Shown: positions 28,915 to 41,079, counted from the stretch's first letter. The stretch: 64,000 bases of DNA from Tillus elongatus (GCA_964006375.1 OZ023266.1:70084891-70148890); one strand, 5' to 3'. Program-made: numbers and translations. Notes: generated from the letters alone by a model not told the origin.

Positions 28915-31384
28915 TTTGAATTTACACATAAATGATGATCTATGTTACAGGTGCACATTCAGCACAAAAAAATAAGACTATTTTTTTCATATAAACGTGG
29001 GTCCGCAAATGCTTAGTTTTAAATACAGCGTGTTAAAGTTATTTGTTTTTGTCAGTTTTTCACGAATAAGTCCGAGTCAAATAAATTAAAATTTTGGCGT
29101 GACAGTTGGCATGTGGGGGTTTCCGAAGGCAATGTTATTGTTAATAACACTGCTGGCAGAGGGCGCTACCTGTAAGACATGGCTTGCATTCAATTGGCTA
29201 TAATTCTTTGACACCCAGTAATATCGACCTACCGTATAGCTACATTGCAGACCTTATCAATTGCAAGCAAAAAATGTATACTTGATTTAAATCTCTCAGA
29301 CGCACCATTTTCGAAATATTTCAATTTTGTCTGTCGATGTCGCTCAAAAATTAATTCCGCGACAAATCATAGGAATACATTTTTCACCTTTTAATTGCTA
29401 TCAGTATGTATAAACTTAATTTTCTTATTCTCTAGTTAACAATTAAAATATTACCAAAAAAAAAACTCACAAGACACAATCGTGAAGATAAAATAAAAAG
29501 CCATGATAACAAACTTTGAACAAACCATTTAACAAAGTGGTTTCCGTCGTTACGGGACTCGACTTTTGCGTTTTCGTCGTGAAATATACTACATTTGACT
29601 TTGACGTTTGAGACTACTCACTATTTTTAAATAATTAATTGTATTGTCCGTAATTTTTCTAATTAAATATGGAAGTATTTACCAACAATGAACTAACAGA
29701 CATGCATGTTATGTATTCACGGGCTTTTGGTAACTGTTATGAGGCGAAACGACTGTATGAAGAAGCCTTCCCAAATCGGAGAATTCCAGACAGAAGGATG
29801 CTTCAACGGACTGACATCCGTCTGCGAGAAACAGGTACATACTTACATTATCTAATACAACGATCTGTCTCTTTCGAATATATATTTTTTTACCAGGTAC
29901 CCTTAATAAAGTTACTGCTGATCGAGGCAGACTATGAATTGCACGAAATCCTGATTTTGAAGAGGCTGTTCTGGATGAAATTGAACAAAATCCAAAAATA
30001 AGTACAAGGGAAAATCTGGATGAAATTTAACAAAATCCAAAAATAAGTACAAGGAAGATGGCCAATCATCTGGGAGCATCCAATGCAATGAATGGCTTGT
30101 TCTTCACGAGCAACAATTGCGTCCATATCACATCCAACGTGTGCGGGCATTATCGCCTGAAAGAGATTTTACACCTCACCTACAGTTTTGCCAATGGTTT
30201 CTTCAACATAATAATGTAGAGAACTTGTTGAATTGTGTATTGTTCACTGAGGACTCTGGATTTAGGCGCGACGATATCGTCAATTTTCGCAACAGCCATA
30301 TTTGGGCTGAAGAAAATCCCCACGCAGTTTTTTAAAGACATAATTAACATCAATTTTCCTTAAATGTATGGGCTGGAATTGTAGGCTGTAATTTGATAGG
30401 ACCAATTTTTTTACCTCACAGACTTAATGCTACAACTTATCTTGAATTCCCGCAAAACCAACTAAATGGGTTATTAGAAAATGTACCTCTTGACATAAGA
30501 CATAACCTGTGGTTTATGCATAACGGAGCCCCCCCCCCCACATTTCGCCTAAATGTCAGAAATTACTTAGGCAATACTTTTGGACGCAGATGGATCGGAC
30601 GCGGTGGACCTCAGCCATGGCCGGCTCGATCCCCTGATTTAAATTCTATGAACTTTTATTTATAGGGGCATCTCAAAAGTATTGTCTATGAAGCAAATGT
30701 TGAAAATGTTAATGACTTGCAACAAAGAATTGTACTTGGATGCGAACAAATTAGAAATACACCAGAATTATTTCACTGAGTAGGACGTTGTATGCTCCCC
30801 AGAATACGAAAATGTATTGAAGCGGAGATGGCCATTTTGAACATTTATTGTAGTCAGGTATCATACAATGTTATAAACTTTTATTTGTTGTTGTTTTGTT
30901 GGTAAAATTTGCAGACAATACAATTAATTACTCGAGAAAAATTAATTTTTGAGCGACACCGACACACAAAAATTGAAATATCTCGAAAATGGTGTGTCTG
31001 GGAGATTTGAATCAAATATACATTGTTTGCTTACAATTGATAAGGGCTGCAACGTAGCTATACAGTAGGTCGATATTACTGGGTGTCAAAAAATTATAGG
31101 CAATTGAATGCAAGCATAGTCTTACAGGTGGCGCCCTCTACCAGCAGTGTTACTAACAATAACATATTTAAATTTCTTGGCCTCAAAAACCCCGCGTGCC
31201 AACTTTCACGCCAAAATTTTAATTTGACTCATACTTATTCGTGAAAAACTGACAAAAACAAATAACTTTAATACGCTGTATTTAAAAACTAAACATTTGC
31301 GGACCCACGTTTATATGACAAAATAGTATTATTTTTTTGGTGCTATATGTGCACCTGTAACATAGACTATCATTTTTGAAACAC

Positions 31385-31387
<3 letters not shown>
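28915..31387 (+). mobile_element. Mariner-type element with ~420-bp TIRs
   Basis: The left arm, about 28930-29355, is repeated inverted at about 30945-31375. Shared blocks include 'cataaacgtgggtccgcaaatg'-type, 'tttttcacgaataagt', 'cacccagtaatatcgaccta' and 'aaatatttcaatttt'-type sequence. The right terminus reads outward as CAGGTGTTTCAAAAATGATA and is followed directly by a TA array. The left terminus is eroded. The interior holds one plus-strand transposase gene with a short intron and many lesions. Confidence 0.9.
29669..30830 (+). pseudogene. Transposase pseudogene with a 62-bp intron
   Basis: ATG at 29669 opens 'MEVFTNNELTDMHVMYSRAF' and 'AKRLYEEAFPNRRIPDRRML', a DUF4817-type DNA-binding domain. 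A 62-bp intron (29835-29896, GTACAT to TTACCAG) joins 'RLRETG' to 'TLNKVTADRGR', restoring the family consensus. A 45-bp tandem duplication (29971-30015 and 30016-30060) carries a stop in the second unit. Later blocks are 'HIQRVRALSPERDF', 'LFTEDSGFRRDDI' (the usual FTDES catalytic motif altered), 'LWFMHNGAPPP' with Asn in place of the second catalytic Asp, and 'RRWIGRGGPQPWPARSPDLN' with the third acidic residue. A stop follows 'NFYL'. It is inactive by several independent lesions. Confidence 0.88.

Positions 31388-31455
<68 letters not shown>
31388..31455. repeat. (TA)n microsatellite shared by two transposons
   Basis: About 68 bases of TA. The element at 28915-31387 ends immediately to the left, and the element at 31456-32140 begins immediately to the right. 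Confidence 0.98.
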
Positions 31456-31458
<3 letters not shown>

Positions 31459-32140
31459 TGTGAAGCACACTTATGGAATAAAATTTATTATTCAGCAAGA
31501 TGTGTTCCACAAAGATGGATTGGACGAAGAGAGTTCGTAGAATGGCCCGCTAGATCACCAGACCTTACACCTTTTGATTTCTTTTTATGGAGATACCTTA
31601 ATACCTTAAAAGCAGAGCGTATAAAACGCAACCTGCTGATTTAGATGATTTGAAAATGAAAATAACAACAGAAATTAGGAGCGTAACGCCTGACGTGTTT
31701 AACAGAGTTGGAGAAGAATTCCAGAGCAGATTATTTCGTTGTGTGAAATTGAAAGGAGAATATTTTGAACATTTATTATAAGAAAGGGACGTTTCTATTA
31801 AGTTTATTTTCGACATTTGAATTTCAGTGTAACTTGTTTAGTTTTAATATTCCGGTATTAAATTTCCATCCTGTATTGAAAACTGTAATATTAGACCATA
31901 CATATGGGGTATCTCCGCATTTAGAAAAATGTGATCCATCGAATTGTGATTAAAAAATGTAGGGTTGCTATTTAAAAAATTTGGATAAATTGGTGGCGGT
32001 AAAATGGAGGGAGTTTAATTTTTTTAACTATGATTATAAGATAACGTTCCACAAATTAAACCTCACGTGTCTCAGCGTTTTCCACAAAAACTTTTTTTTG
32101 TTGAATAATAAGTTTTACTCCATAAGTGTGTTTTACACTG
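31456..32140 (+). mobile_element. Internally deleted mariner-type element (685 bp)
   Basis: The left end CAGTGTGAAGCACACTTATG and the right end, read in reverse complement as CAGTGTAAAACACACTTATG, form TIRs of about 45 bp that continue into 'ttattattca.caa'. TA arrays lie on both sides. Only the last third of a transposase remains inside, so this is a deletion derivative. Confidence 0.9.
31498..31785 (+). pseudogene. C-terminal transposase fragment
   Basis: Translation gives 'PQRWIGRREFVEWPARSPDL' and 'TPFDFFLWRYLNTLKAER', the third acidic residue block. After a frameshift near 31625 it gives 'DLDDLKMKITTEIRSVTPDV' and 'KLKGEYFEHLL' with a natural stop. The two earlier catalytic blocks are absent. 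The family is the same broad mariner/Tc1-type group as the copy at 43857. Confidence 0.88.
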
Positions 32141-32142
32141 TT

Positions 32143-32315
<173 letters not shown>

Positions 32316-33790
32316 ATGTCTGCAGAGCAAGAGAAAACATGGGAAGGTTATCCAACATCAACAGACTAGATTTAAAACAGAAAAGTTTAAACAGGTATAA
32401 TGGTGTACTAAGCAGATGAGGTTACTTGATTTATATGTTAGAAACCTTATGAAAATTCACTACTATAATGAAATTTTTGTGTCCAGACTTTTTTACATTA
32501 TTTCTGAACATCAATATATTCAAGAAATGCATACTTTACATGTCTTGTGTCATTTTAAGCATTTTGTAGAGAAAACTAATATAAACAAAAAAACACCATA
32601 AAAATATGTCAAACTGCCAACATATCTTTGTTACAAGAATCTTTAAAGTCTGGAACGCTACCAGTTGAAGTTATTTCAAGAAAAAAATATGTGTTTCTGA
32701 AAGGTAAAGATACAGACTTTTTTTAAGAACTCGTGAGGCCTTAGGGGCATATTAAAAGGAACTTTAAAATAGGATGATCATCTAAATAGTTTCTGCTTTG
32801 GTGAACTTTGGTATTTATATGCAAATAAATTAATAAAGATCTTAGTTAACGACTTCTCAACTATCAACTCATCCATTGTGAACCAGGCCACCCATAAATA
32901 ACGAAGAACTCTCAGCTTTCCCAGACAAATGGATCAGAATTTTAAAGTTGGCAGCCGTCACGAACTATTTCAATTATTCAAGAAGTCCTCTCGTATTATT
33001 TCAGATTCCATTATACGTCAGACCGTCCCTTTGTAAGTACGTTCTCTTTGTACACCGCTTTATCTACAGTCTTCCGCTTCCGACGACGACGTCCCTTATC
33101 TTAAATAATAATATATACCTATATTTCAACTTCACTAACAAGAATGTCTCTGTCTCATCTAGATTCAAACGGGTTGAATTTATTTTTCGCCAAGAGCTGT
33201 CTACGGTTGACAAGAGAGCTCCCTCATTTCGAGACCTACGCAAGTGGAGAGATATCAGCAGGTAATTGTTCTACGATGTTTTAGAAGTTGTCACCAGAAC
33301 TTACTGTCCTGATAAGCTTCCTCAATAGTGCCCGTTCAAACAATACTTTGAAGCTAGGACACGGAGGTTTTACTCCTTTAAGGACATAAGTAAATCATCA
33401 AATATTTGTACTTCTTAGACTACCAACGGCGAAAGAGTTCAAAGTTACAGTCAAGTAATGAGAATAAGGTTTGGAAACACTGGTTGTCTGAGAAAATCGA
33501 TGCTGAAACATAAAACGCCAGACTAAGTTAAAACCAGTGCCAAAATTCAACTTTGTTAAATAATTGTAATCCACGTTTTTCCGAATTAAAATTTTACATA
33601 ACTTCGAAAATGATATTATTATCCACTACAAAGGTAAATAAAATAAACAGAGATGTATATATTTACTGGCTTAGCTGTTGTAAGTGCTTCTAACGTACAA
33701 GTGTCACATGATTTGAGTGAATTTTTATATTGAACTGATAGAAAAATTCCGATACTTTGGTGTAAAGTGCTTATAAAAAGCAGCTATCAA
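32316..33790. other. Long stretch without recognisable genes
   Basis: A degraded inverted family A head motif lies at about 32448-32495 ('gaaaattcactactataa', then 'gtgtccagacttttt'). Otherwise no domain-bearing ORF is present. The frame 32948-33265 has 105 codons but no recognisable family. Confidence 0.5.
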
Positions 33791-33799
33791 AATGTAATA

Positions 33800-35610
33800 T
33801 ATACCAGTTTAAATAGATTTAACGATTCGCTTAGGAGATAAGTAGTAGTAGCAGTGGTGGGGAGGCCAACGCCAAGCAAGTAGGCCACCATGAGCCCTTT
33901 TTGCCAACCCCAGCAATCATGCTCTACTCCCTCTTGGTTCCGTCGCCAAACCGCCTCGACCTCGAAATGAAGGCCGTGACGGTCTTCAATTGGACGGTAC
34001 TTACCTGATCCCTTTGAAGAGTCCTCGATCCTAACAATTCTGCTCGAAGACTCCCAAAAGCATCGCATTCACACAGGTAGTGGTAGGACGATTCCTCATC
34101 CTCGCCGCATTCCTTGCAAATGGGATCCCTCTCTACGCCTATCAATGTGAGGTGTCTTCTAAGGGCGCAGTGACCTGTGAGCAGCCCAAGGATGCGGCGA
34201 AGCGTAGGTCGACTCCTTCCGAGTAGCCAGACAGCTTTATCTCTGCCCGACCCCTCCACAAAGTCACTCGCCTGCCTGCAGCCACCAACCGACCCCCAGT
34301 GCCTTTTCATTTCTTCCTCGGTCGACCTGTCTAAGGCGACAGAGACTGTCTTCCTACTTATACATATCGCCGGCTCCGGGCGACAGAACGGCCGCCGCGA
34401 ACCACCCCACCTCATTCCCCGCCACGCCACAGTGTCCCGGAACCCACACTAGTTGTACCTTCTTTGTCCTGGCTAGTCCTCTAAGAGAGTCAGCTTACTC
34501 CTGAACCACTGTAGACCTGATTCTGGCCGCGCAGACTGCCCGGAGGACTGCCTGGCTATCCGAGCAGATGTACACACATTTTTCGGGACTCCTCTTCACA
34601 TCCTGTCTGTTGGCCACAGACATGATAGCGTACATCTCTGTTTCGAATTCCGTGGTATATGCGCCAAGAGCATAGCTCTAGCGCACCCCCAGGCCCTCGA
34701 TGTATATTCCTACCCCGGAGGATTGTTGGTCCTCCAGCCGCGATCCGTCGGTGAAACAGAGCAGCCTTGTGGGCTGGAATTCAACCTCATTTTCACTCCA
34801 CTGATCCCTACTGGGGATCCTGAGGGTGTATGGCCTAGTCAACCTAATATCATTTTTGGCATCCCGTACCTTTATGGCGGAAATCGGAATTTCCCTTTCC
34901 ACCTCCTTGGCGACTCTTGCATGTCCTATTACTGCTCCCTCTCCGCACCAATTTATTGCGTCTCGCATTCTGAGATGCTACGACATCGCCTCCCTCCTGA
35001 CACAGATGGAAAGCGGTGGCAGCATCAACAGGACCTCTAGCGCGACTGAGGGTGTCGTCCTCATAGCGCCTGTGATACCCAGGATTGCCAGCCTTTGGAG
35101 TTTGTCCAGCTTCCTGCTGGTAGTTTCGTTCACACCGCACCACCAAACCAACGCCCCATAGAGAATTCTCGGCCTGACCAGCGCAGTGCAGATCCAGTGA
35201 AGGATCCGAGAATTAACTCCCCAGGTCCTCGACGCAGCTGCCAGAGGGTCGCTACTCGCTTCCTTACAACCCGTTCTATTTGCGACCCCCATGTTAATTT
35301 GGAGTCCAGGATCACCCCCAGATATTTGATATTCCGCCCTAAAGCTAAAGGTTTTCCAAGCATCACGGGCGCCCTTAACCCCTTTACATTCCTCTTCTTG
35401 GTAAATAGGATCATCTCCGTCTTCGCCGGGTTTACGGAGAGTCCAAGCTCACCACACCACCTTTCAATTATGCTCCAGCAGCTTGCATGCACTCGCAGAC
35501 GACGCCGAGGAATTTGCCGGTGACTAAGACCAGCTCATCATCAGCGTACACCTGGACGTAGAAGCCGTTCTCGGAGAGCCGCTCCAGGAGCCGCTTAGGT
35601 GATCAAGTAA
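33800..35610 (-). pseudogene. LINE (I/R1/LOA-like) 3' half: RT end, RNase H and CCHC motif
   Basis: On the minus strand from 35610, 'FYVQVYADDELVLVTGK' holds the RT catalytic YADD. After a frameshift come 'LGLSVNPAKTEMILFTKK' and 'NIKYLGVILDSKLTWG' (RT thumb), 'ALVRPRILYGALVWW' and 'KLDKLQRLAILGITGAMRTT'. The RNase H domain begins at 'LLCFTDGSRLEDQQSSGVGI' near 34770. An in-frame stop at 34678-34680 precedes 'TEFETEMYAI', 'YICSDSQAVLRAV' and 'LVWVPGHCGVAGNE', so the catalytic residues are preserved in sequence. The C-terminus includes 'CKECGEDEESSYHYLCEC', a zinc-knuckle-like motif common in this LINE group. The element is 5'-truncated at about 35610. Its GC content is clearly above that of its surroundings. 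Confidence 0.9.
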
Positions 35611-36454
35611 GTTCCGTTATGTATAGTATAGTTTATTCTACATATAGATCGTACACTATGTCATACATAGAGGTGGCCACTTGGAAACAAAACAGGCGAG
35701 TTTTAGGCACTTATCGTGATTTTGTTGAAAATTGCCCAAAGAAGTATTTTTTTTCAAGGGGAAAGAATTTTAGGCTTATATTTAATATCACAACACCAAC
35801 CCTCAAGCGGTGGTGCGATCAACTCCTAAAATCTTAAATGACAAGGGTGGTCAAGTAGCACATCATTTTAGAGCTGGTATGAATCTATTTTCAACGGTGT
35901 CTTATTTTTTTAATTCAAAGCAGTCGGTTCTGAAACATTGACTGATACAAATAAAAACGCATTTTCTCTAATTCCCTACAAATATCGTCGCGTTTGTTGA
36001 TTGTTTTGTTTGATTATCACGTGAGAAAATGTGCGTGATGATAATTATTTTAATTCTTACTTATAATGATGGAACTGTGCTCTTCGGTTCCCCTATTTGA
36101 TAAGAACCCTTAGTGTAGGCGTGACTACTTTTGCAGGTATTCAACAAAATGGATTACTGTGTTGTACAGATGGTGAAAATAATTTCACTTTTTTATGCGA
36201 ATAATCAATGTGCTAATAGAACAACTAAATTATTTAATCAGCAATGTTCAGATGAGCTTCTTAACCAAAGTATGGTTAGTGTCAGGAACAGTAAAAATTG
36301 GGTAAATAAGGGCAAGCAAAACCATGTTCTCTAAGATAAATATTTCTACACTAATTTGGATACAAAACTCAAAAGAAGCAATTGATAAACAGGAAATATA
36401 CTCAACAAAAAGTACACCAGAAAGCTGGACATAAAAAAAATTCACGTGGTTCAT
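35611..36454. other. No recognisable feature
   Basis: AT-rich stretch after the LINE truncation point. No domain-bearing ORF or shared repeat was seen. Confidence 0.5.
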
Positions 36455-36715
36455 GTATTGTGGGTGATTGTATGCATGCAGAGGGAAATAAGAATCCCAG
36501 GACGAAGAGTGTTTCTGTCCCCTCACCAAAAAAACCCGGGAGGTTCTCCTTCTACTTGTGGATACATACAACTACCTTAAAATCATAAAGCACAAAAAAA
36601 ATTGCTTGGGAGCAACCACCAAGAAAGTTACTCGACCTGGGTGAATATGAGTGTTGTGCGGGGTATACAGGGTTTAAAGGAGGTATTGCTGCAAAATGTG
36701 TAAAAAGCATATTTT
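36455..36715 (+). repeat. Family C repeat, copy 1
   Basis: It aligns with 37213-37465 in direct orientation. Shared blocks are 'gtatgcatgcagagg', 'ccctcaccaaaaa.cccggg', 'acaactaccttaaaatcata' and 'aaccaccaagaaagttact'. It is richer in G and C than its flanks. Related sequence lies at 49290-50030 and 60110-60210. Confidence 0.85.
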
Positions 36716-36869
36716 CAAAGTCAGACTAAGTGGTCAGTAGTCGAAATTCAATATCAAAACCATTGCAAATGCCACACACCATGATTTTAAAAATTTTACG
36801 AAAAATCCTAAAAATGCATCGCTAGGAACTGGGGCTGCTGTTTGAATTAAAAGATGTAGATTTTTTTAG

Positions 36870-37195
36870 GCTTAGATGGAAATTGAATCCGAAAGGTTAT
36901 CCCATATTTTATGAACAGATGAGGCAAATTTATTTGTAAATGGTAGAGTCAACACTCAAAACTATCAACAGATAATCCACAAGAAATTATATAGGAAGGT
37001 GATCATGGCAAGAAAGTCACCGTTTGGTGCGGCGTCACAGCTAACTTTATCATTGGACCATACTTTTTGAAGAGACACAAAATGGAAATGCCGTATCTGT
37101 ACGGATACAAAACGAGTACGAAAGAATTTAGAACATGATTTTTAAGCAGGATGAATCGCTCCCGCATATTTACTGACCAGTTAGAGAATTGTTAG
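36870..37195 (+). pseudogene. Transposase central fragment between family C repeats
   Basis: Degraded translation gives a 'DEANLFVNGRVNTQN'-like first catalytic block with stops, 'DNPQEII', and then the clearer 'HGKKVTVWCGVTANFIIGPY'. The expected 'QDGA' block near 37150 appears as 'KQDESLPHI'. It belongs to the mariner/Tc1-type DDE group. Both the DNA-binding domain and the C-terminus are missing. It is enclosed by direct family C repeats. Confidence 0.7.
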
Positions 37196-37212
37196 CTGCT
37201 GTTTTTCCAAGA

Positions 37213-37650
37213 TCGTGTTGTATGCATGCAGAGGTGGAAAAAGAACCCCAGGACCAAGATGGTTTCTGTTCCCTCACCAAAAACCCCGGGAGGTTTCCCT
37301 TCTCCTTGTGCATGCATACAACTACCTTAAAATCATAAAGCACAAGAAAAATTGCTTGGGAACAACCACCAAGAAAGTTACTGGACCTGGGCGAATATGT
37401 GTGTTGTGCGGGGTAGACAGGGTTTAAAGAAATTATTGCTGCAAAATGTGAAAAAAGCATCTTTTCAAACTCCGACTGAATGGTTTTTTAGCAAATTCCA
37501 CTCACATTTCCTCCCTGTCCAGCACCCTTATTCATTCCTGATCCCTTAACTTTATTGGGGGTTATTTGCAACAAATTTACCTTGTGGCTTGTGCATCCAA
37601 GGAGGGCTCTAAGCAAGTTTCTGGAAAAAAAATCTAAAAACCCTCCATGC
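37213..37650 (+). repeat. Family C repeat, copy 2 and an extension
   Basis: 37213-37465 repeats copy 1. 37490-37640 continues with 'tttagcaaattccactcaca'-type sequence and a 'tttattgggggttatt' block that corresponds to 49860-50015, indicating the extended family C consensus. Confidence 0.8.
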
Positions 37651-38791
37651 AGTAAAGTTATCGAAATTGCGTTCCACTTCATCGCCTATAATGTTTGTTT
37701 TTTCAGATATTATCTAATACAGCACTAAAGTAAATAAATTCACTTGCTGTTTCACTTATTTTTTATTTTTATATTACATATATAAACACAAGCTAGATAG
37801 ATATAATAAAGGGGGGCCGTTAACTAACATTGAGGCTACATAAACTTAAAAGTTGAAACACTATTAGATCGTGTCTGACTGTACGCGCACAAACATTAGT
37901 AAAACATATTTATAAAATCTAATAAAAAACAACAGTTTTACGATATTATTTTAAATAAACCAATAGGATTACGTTTCGCGGCGATGTCGCAGTTCGCAAA
38001 TATATGAACCTAGCTTTTGTCCAACACTGTACTAAAATCCAGTCGACCGCAAGCAAGCAGCTTGTAAATTAAGCTCGATAGACTTGGACCGTTCACAAAC
38101 GTAGGTATGTCTAATTTTAAGCGGGAGATGTACCTGTTTCAAACCTATAATATGCGAAATACAGAAATACGCTTTAAAATGCTTTTTTTTAATATTGACC
38201 AACTAACCTGCGAAATCATCGATAATAAAAATGGTGGATCTAGTAACTTACCTATCAGGACCGTTCTCATTTTGTAAGCAGGTTTTGATACAAAGGACAT
38301 TGACGCCCGTGATACTAAACACAATAAACCTAATAAATATTGTCTGCTGCACAAAGACAACTATAAAAATGCCTATACTGTTACTATTACTAATGCATTA
38401 GTTATTTTCCCCGGTTGTACAATAATTATAAAGTCTATGGTTCCTGTTTCCCTGACTCAATTAGGCAACATTAAAAACCTAGTGTTAACTATATGATTTA
38501 CTGACATACTGATTTTCTATTTTGCGCAAAACCGTATTGTTTTAGGTCACTAACTCACAATTTTCATTTATAACTTTCGTCCAATAATTATTTTTAATAT
38601 TTATATCCATATTACATCCACATAACAAGCGCAAGCGACGAAGCGTAGAAATAGTACGCTTCTTAAGCTCGCAAGCAACTTGCTGCTTTTAAAAATCAGC
38701 AGTGTCGTCTGACGTCAACCAGCTATCAAGCCGCTTGCAGTCGCGTGCTAAAATTTAGCCGTTTCTGACGCAAACGTTGCCCCGGTATTAG
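37651..38791. other. No recognisable feature
   Basis: AT-rich stretch; the 38145-38360 minus-strand frame has no recognisable domain. No RNA motif was seen. Confidence 0.5.
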
Positions 38792-38932
38792 GAAAGTAAT
38801 GGGCCAGGGCTGACAATTTACAAAATTGTTAGTTGGTTATAACAGTCTTTATCTATAACATTTTGTGTTAACTAGAGCTGTCGTGACGACATACTACGTG
38901 GTTCCGCAGCGAGATGGCGTCCCTGTCGTACA
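38792..38932 (+). repeat. Diverged relic of the 305-bp ribozyme-bearing repeat
   Basis: Similar in order to the minus strand of the 305-bp unit at 47695-48305. Shared blocks are 'atgggccagggct.acaa', 'aattgttagttgg', 'cgtgacgaca' and 'acgtggttccg' followed by 'gatggcg'. The ribozyme portion is absent or unrecognisable. It indicates that the family has older members. Confidence 0.6.
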
Positions 38933-39284
38933 TTTCACAATGTTCTACATTCAGACATATTGCAGTGATTGTAACTTCTACTGTCTAGATTTTTATCTAC
39001 AATGTATTTAAATAGTATAGCAGTACATGTAACGTCATCTGTCTTTATCCAATATTGTAGATATTGCATTACAGAATCTGAAGTGATGTCGAAGATTATT
39101 TTAATGTTAATTTCGATTAACTTTATTTTTCTTTAATCAAAAACTTGAAAATTGGTGTACACAACCACGTCTGTCTATGTTTTTTTAAGTTGTAATTTTT
39201 CTCTTCAATCACTTAAAGAATTTAAGACATTTTGCGTTTTAAAAAATATTTTTTAATTCTTTGTTAAGAAAAATTGGGGGTAAA
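38933..39284. other. No recognisable feature
   Basis: AT-rich stretch between the relic above and family A; nothing identifiable. Confidence 0.5.
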
Positions 39285-39380
39285 GATCTGATGAACGAAC
39301 TCATCCAAGCCATTAACAAAATAAGGGTAATTCCTAAATTTGGTCCAAATCAGTGGAGTACTTTTTGAGTTATCGGTTGG

Positions 39381-39458
<78 letters not shown>

Positions 39459-39600
39459 GTTTGTGTGTGTAACCATGAAAACTGCGTTCCAGGAGCCCTA
39501 ATTCGCGCTCATTTGAAGAAATTTTCCGAAAATCTCACCATCGATACCTCTCTATTAGTGAATTTTCTTAATGAAAATTCACTAAAAGCGAAGTGCTAAA
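39285..39600 (+). repeat. Family A 3' half ending in a hairpin
   Basis: Contains the 'gagttatcggttgg' block, a TA array at 39382-39455 passing into a TTTGTG/TG run, the 'gcgctcatttgaagaaat' tail and a terminal hairpin at about 39556-39590, formed by TTAGTGAATTTTC and GAAAATTCACTAA. Confidence 0.85.
39382..39455. repeat. (TA)n microsatellite inside family A
   Basis: About 74 bases of TA followed by a short TG-rich run. Confidence 0.98.
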
Positions 39601-39648
39601 GGAAAGGAAAATCAATTTCTCAGAACCTACTGCTTTAAATTAAAATAA

Positions 39649-40566
39649 AAGTCTGGACGCCGCAAATACGTTATGGTAGTGAATTTTGATTAAAAAATAA
39701 TAATAGCAAATATGTTTTGTTTAAGAAAGCAGGCATCAAATTTGATTACCAGTATAGCCTATATAGTAGAAAGAATGTGCCATGTTTCATCAAAATAACT
39801 TTATTGTTTGAAAATGTACAAAAATTTCCGCAAGTAAACTTAAAGTGTTCCCGAAAAAACTGGTTTCTTGGTCAACCTTATAGGTTAATAGCAAATTGAG
39901 CTATTCAAAGTTGAAGCATTTAATGAAAATTCGCTACCATAACGCACTTTCTACGTCCCTAATTTCTTTTCTTACAAAGATGTAGTATATTTAGATGGAA
40001 AATACAAAAATGTAATAACATAAGGCGTGTTCGATTAAAAAAATGTTTTTAATAGCAAACATGTTTTTTTTAAGAAAGCAGGCATCAAATTTGGTTACCA
40101 GTATAACCTATATAGTAGAAACAATGTGCCATGTTTCATCAAAATAACTTTATTGTTTGAAAATGTACAAAAAATTCCGCAAGTAAACTTAGGGTGTGCC
40201 CGAAAAAACTGACGATTGAAACCAAGACTTGTAAAACATTATTCTTGAGACATTTTCCTTCCATAGCTTATTTTTATTTCAATACCTGTAACTTTTTTGT
40301 GCTTTAACCTATAAAGCTAAATTTTGGTGCGTAACTTGCGTATAATGATATAAACCCGTGTACCAATTTCGGTTGTCCTTACTTTATTAGTTTTGGAGAT
40401 ATAAATTTTTTTCGAAAGAAAACACAGAATTTTCTGGGAAAACCTCAGCGGATTTTCCTGGCTAACGAACTTGCCCAAGTCACTTGCGAAAGGAAGGTAC
40501 TCACCAAGCTTTATCAAAATCGGTCCATTATTTTTGTAGTTATAGGTGTGACACACACACACACAC

Positions 40567-40652
<86 letters not shown>

Positions 40653-40700
40653 ATTCAAAAGCCGGGATCTCCTCATAGTGAATTCTTTTGAGAAAATTCA
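39649..40700 (+). repeat. Family A element with head motif, TA core and 3' hairpin
   Basis: The head motif is at 39652-39690, an inverted head motif at about 39930-39965, and a partly repeated middle module ('agaaagcaggcatcaaattt') occurs at 39724 and 40074. An AC/TA array lies at 40551-40649. The end at about 40672-40700 is a hairpin TAGTGAATTC...GAAAATTCACTA. Confidence 0.85.
40551..40649. repeat. Compound (AC)n(TA)n microsatellite
   Basis: About 19 bases of AC followed by about 79 bases of TA. It sits at the same position of family A as the arrays at 40985 and 50616. Confidence 0.98.
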
Positions 40701-40703
40701 CTA

Positions 40704-40985
40704 AAAAGTACGGCACTCAGCAAGTGCGTTATAGTAGTCAATTTTCATAAGAATTGTAAACTATTGGTACGGCATATTACTAAAACAATACTTTAAATTG
40801 AAATGGACCTCGAACATCGGTTTTAGAAGACCTAGTTTGTTATTTTTCGAAAGAAAACACAGAATTTTCTGGGAAAACCTCCGCGGATTTTCCTGGCTAA
40901 CGAACTTGTCCAAGTCACTTGCGAAAGGAAGGTACTCACCAAGCTTTATCAAAATCGGTCCATTATTTTTTTAGTTATAGGTGTG

Positions 40986-41079
<94 letters not shown>

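Noticed and set aside
40984..41013. Short regular repeats checked as a possible CRISPR array.
   Set aside because: They are dinucleotide repeats without spacers; nothing in the window resembles CRISPR.
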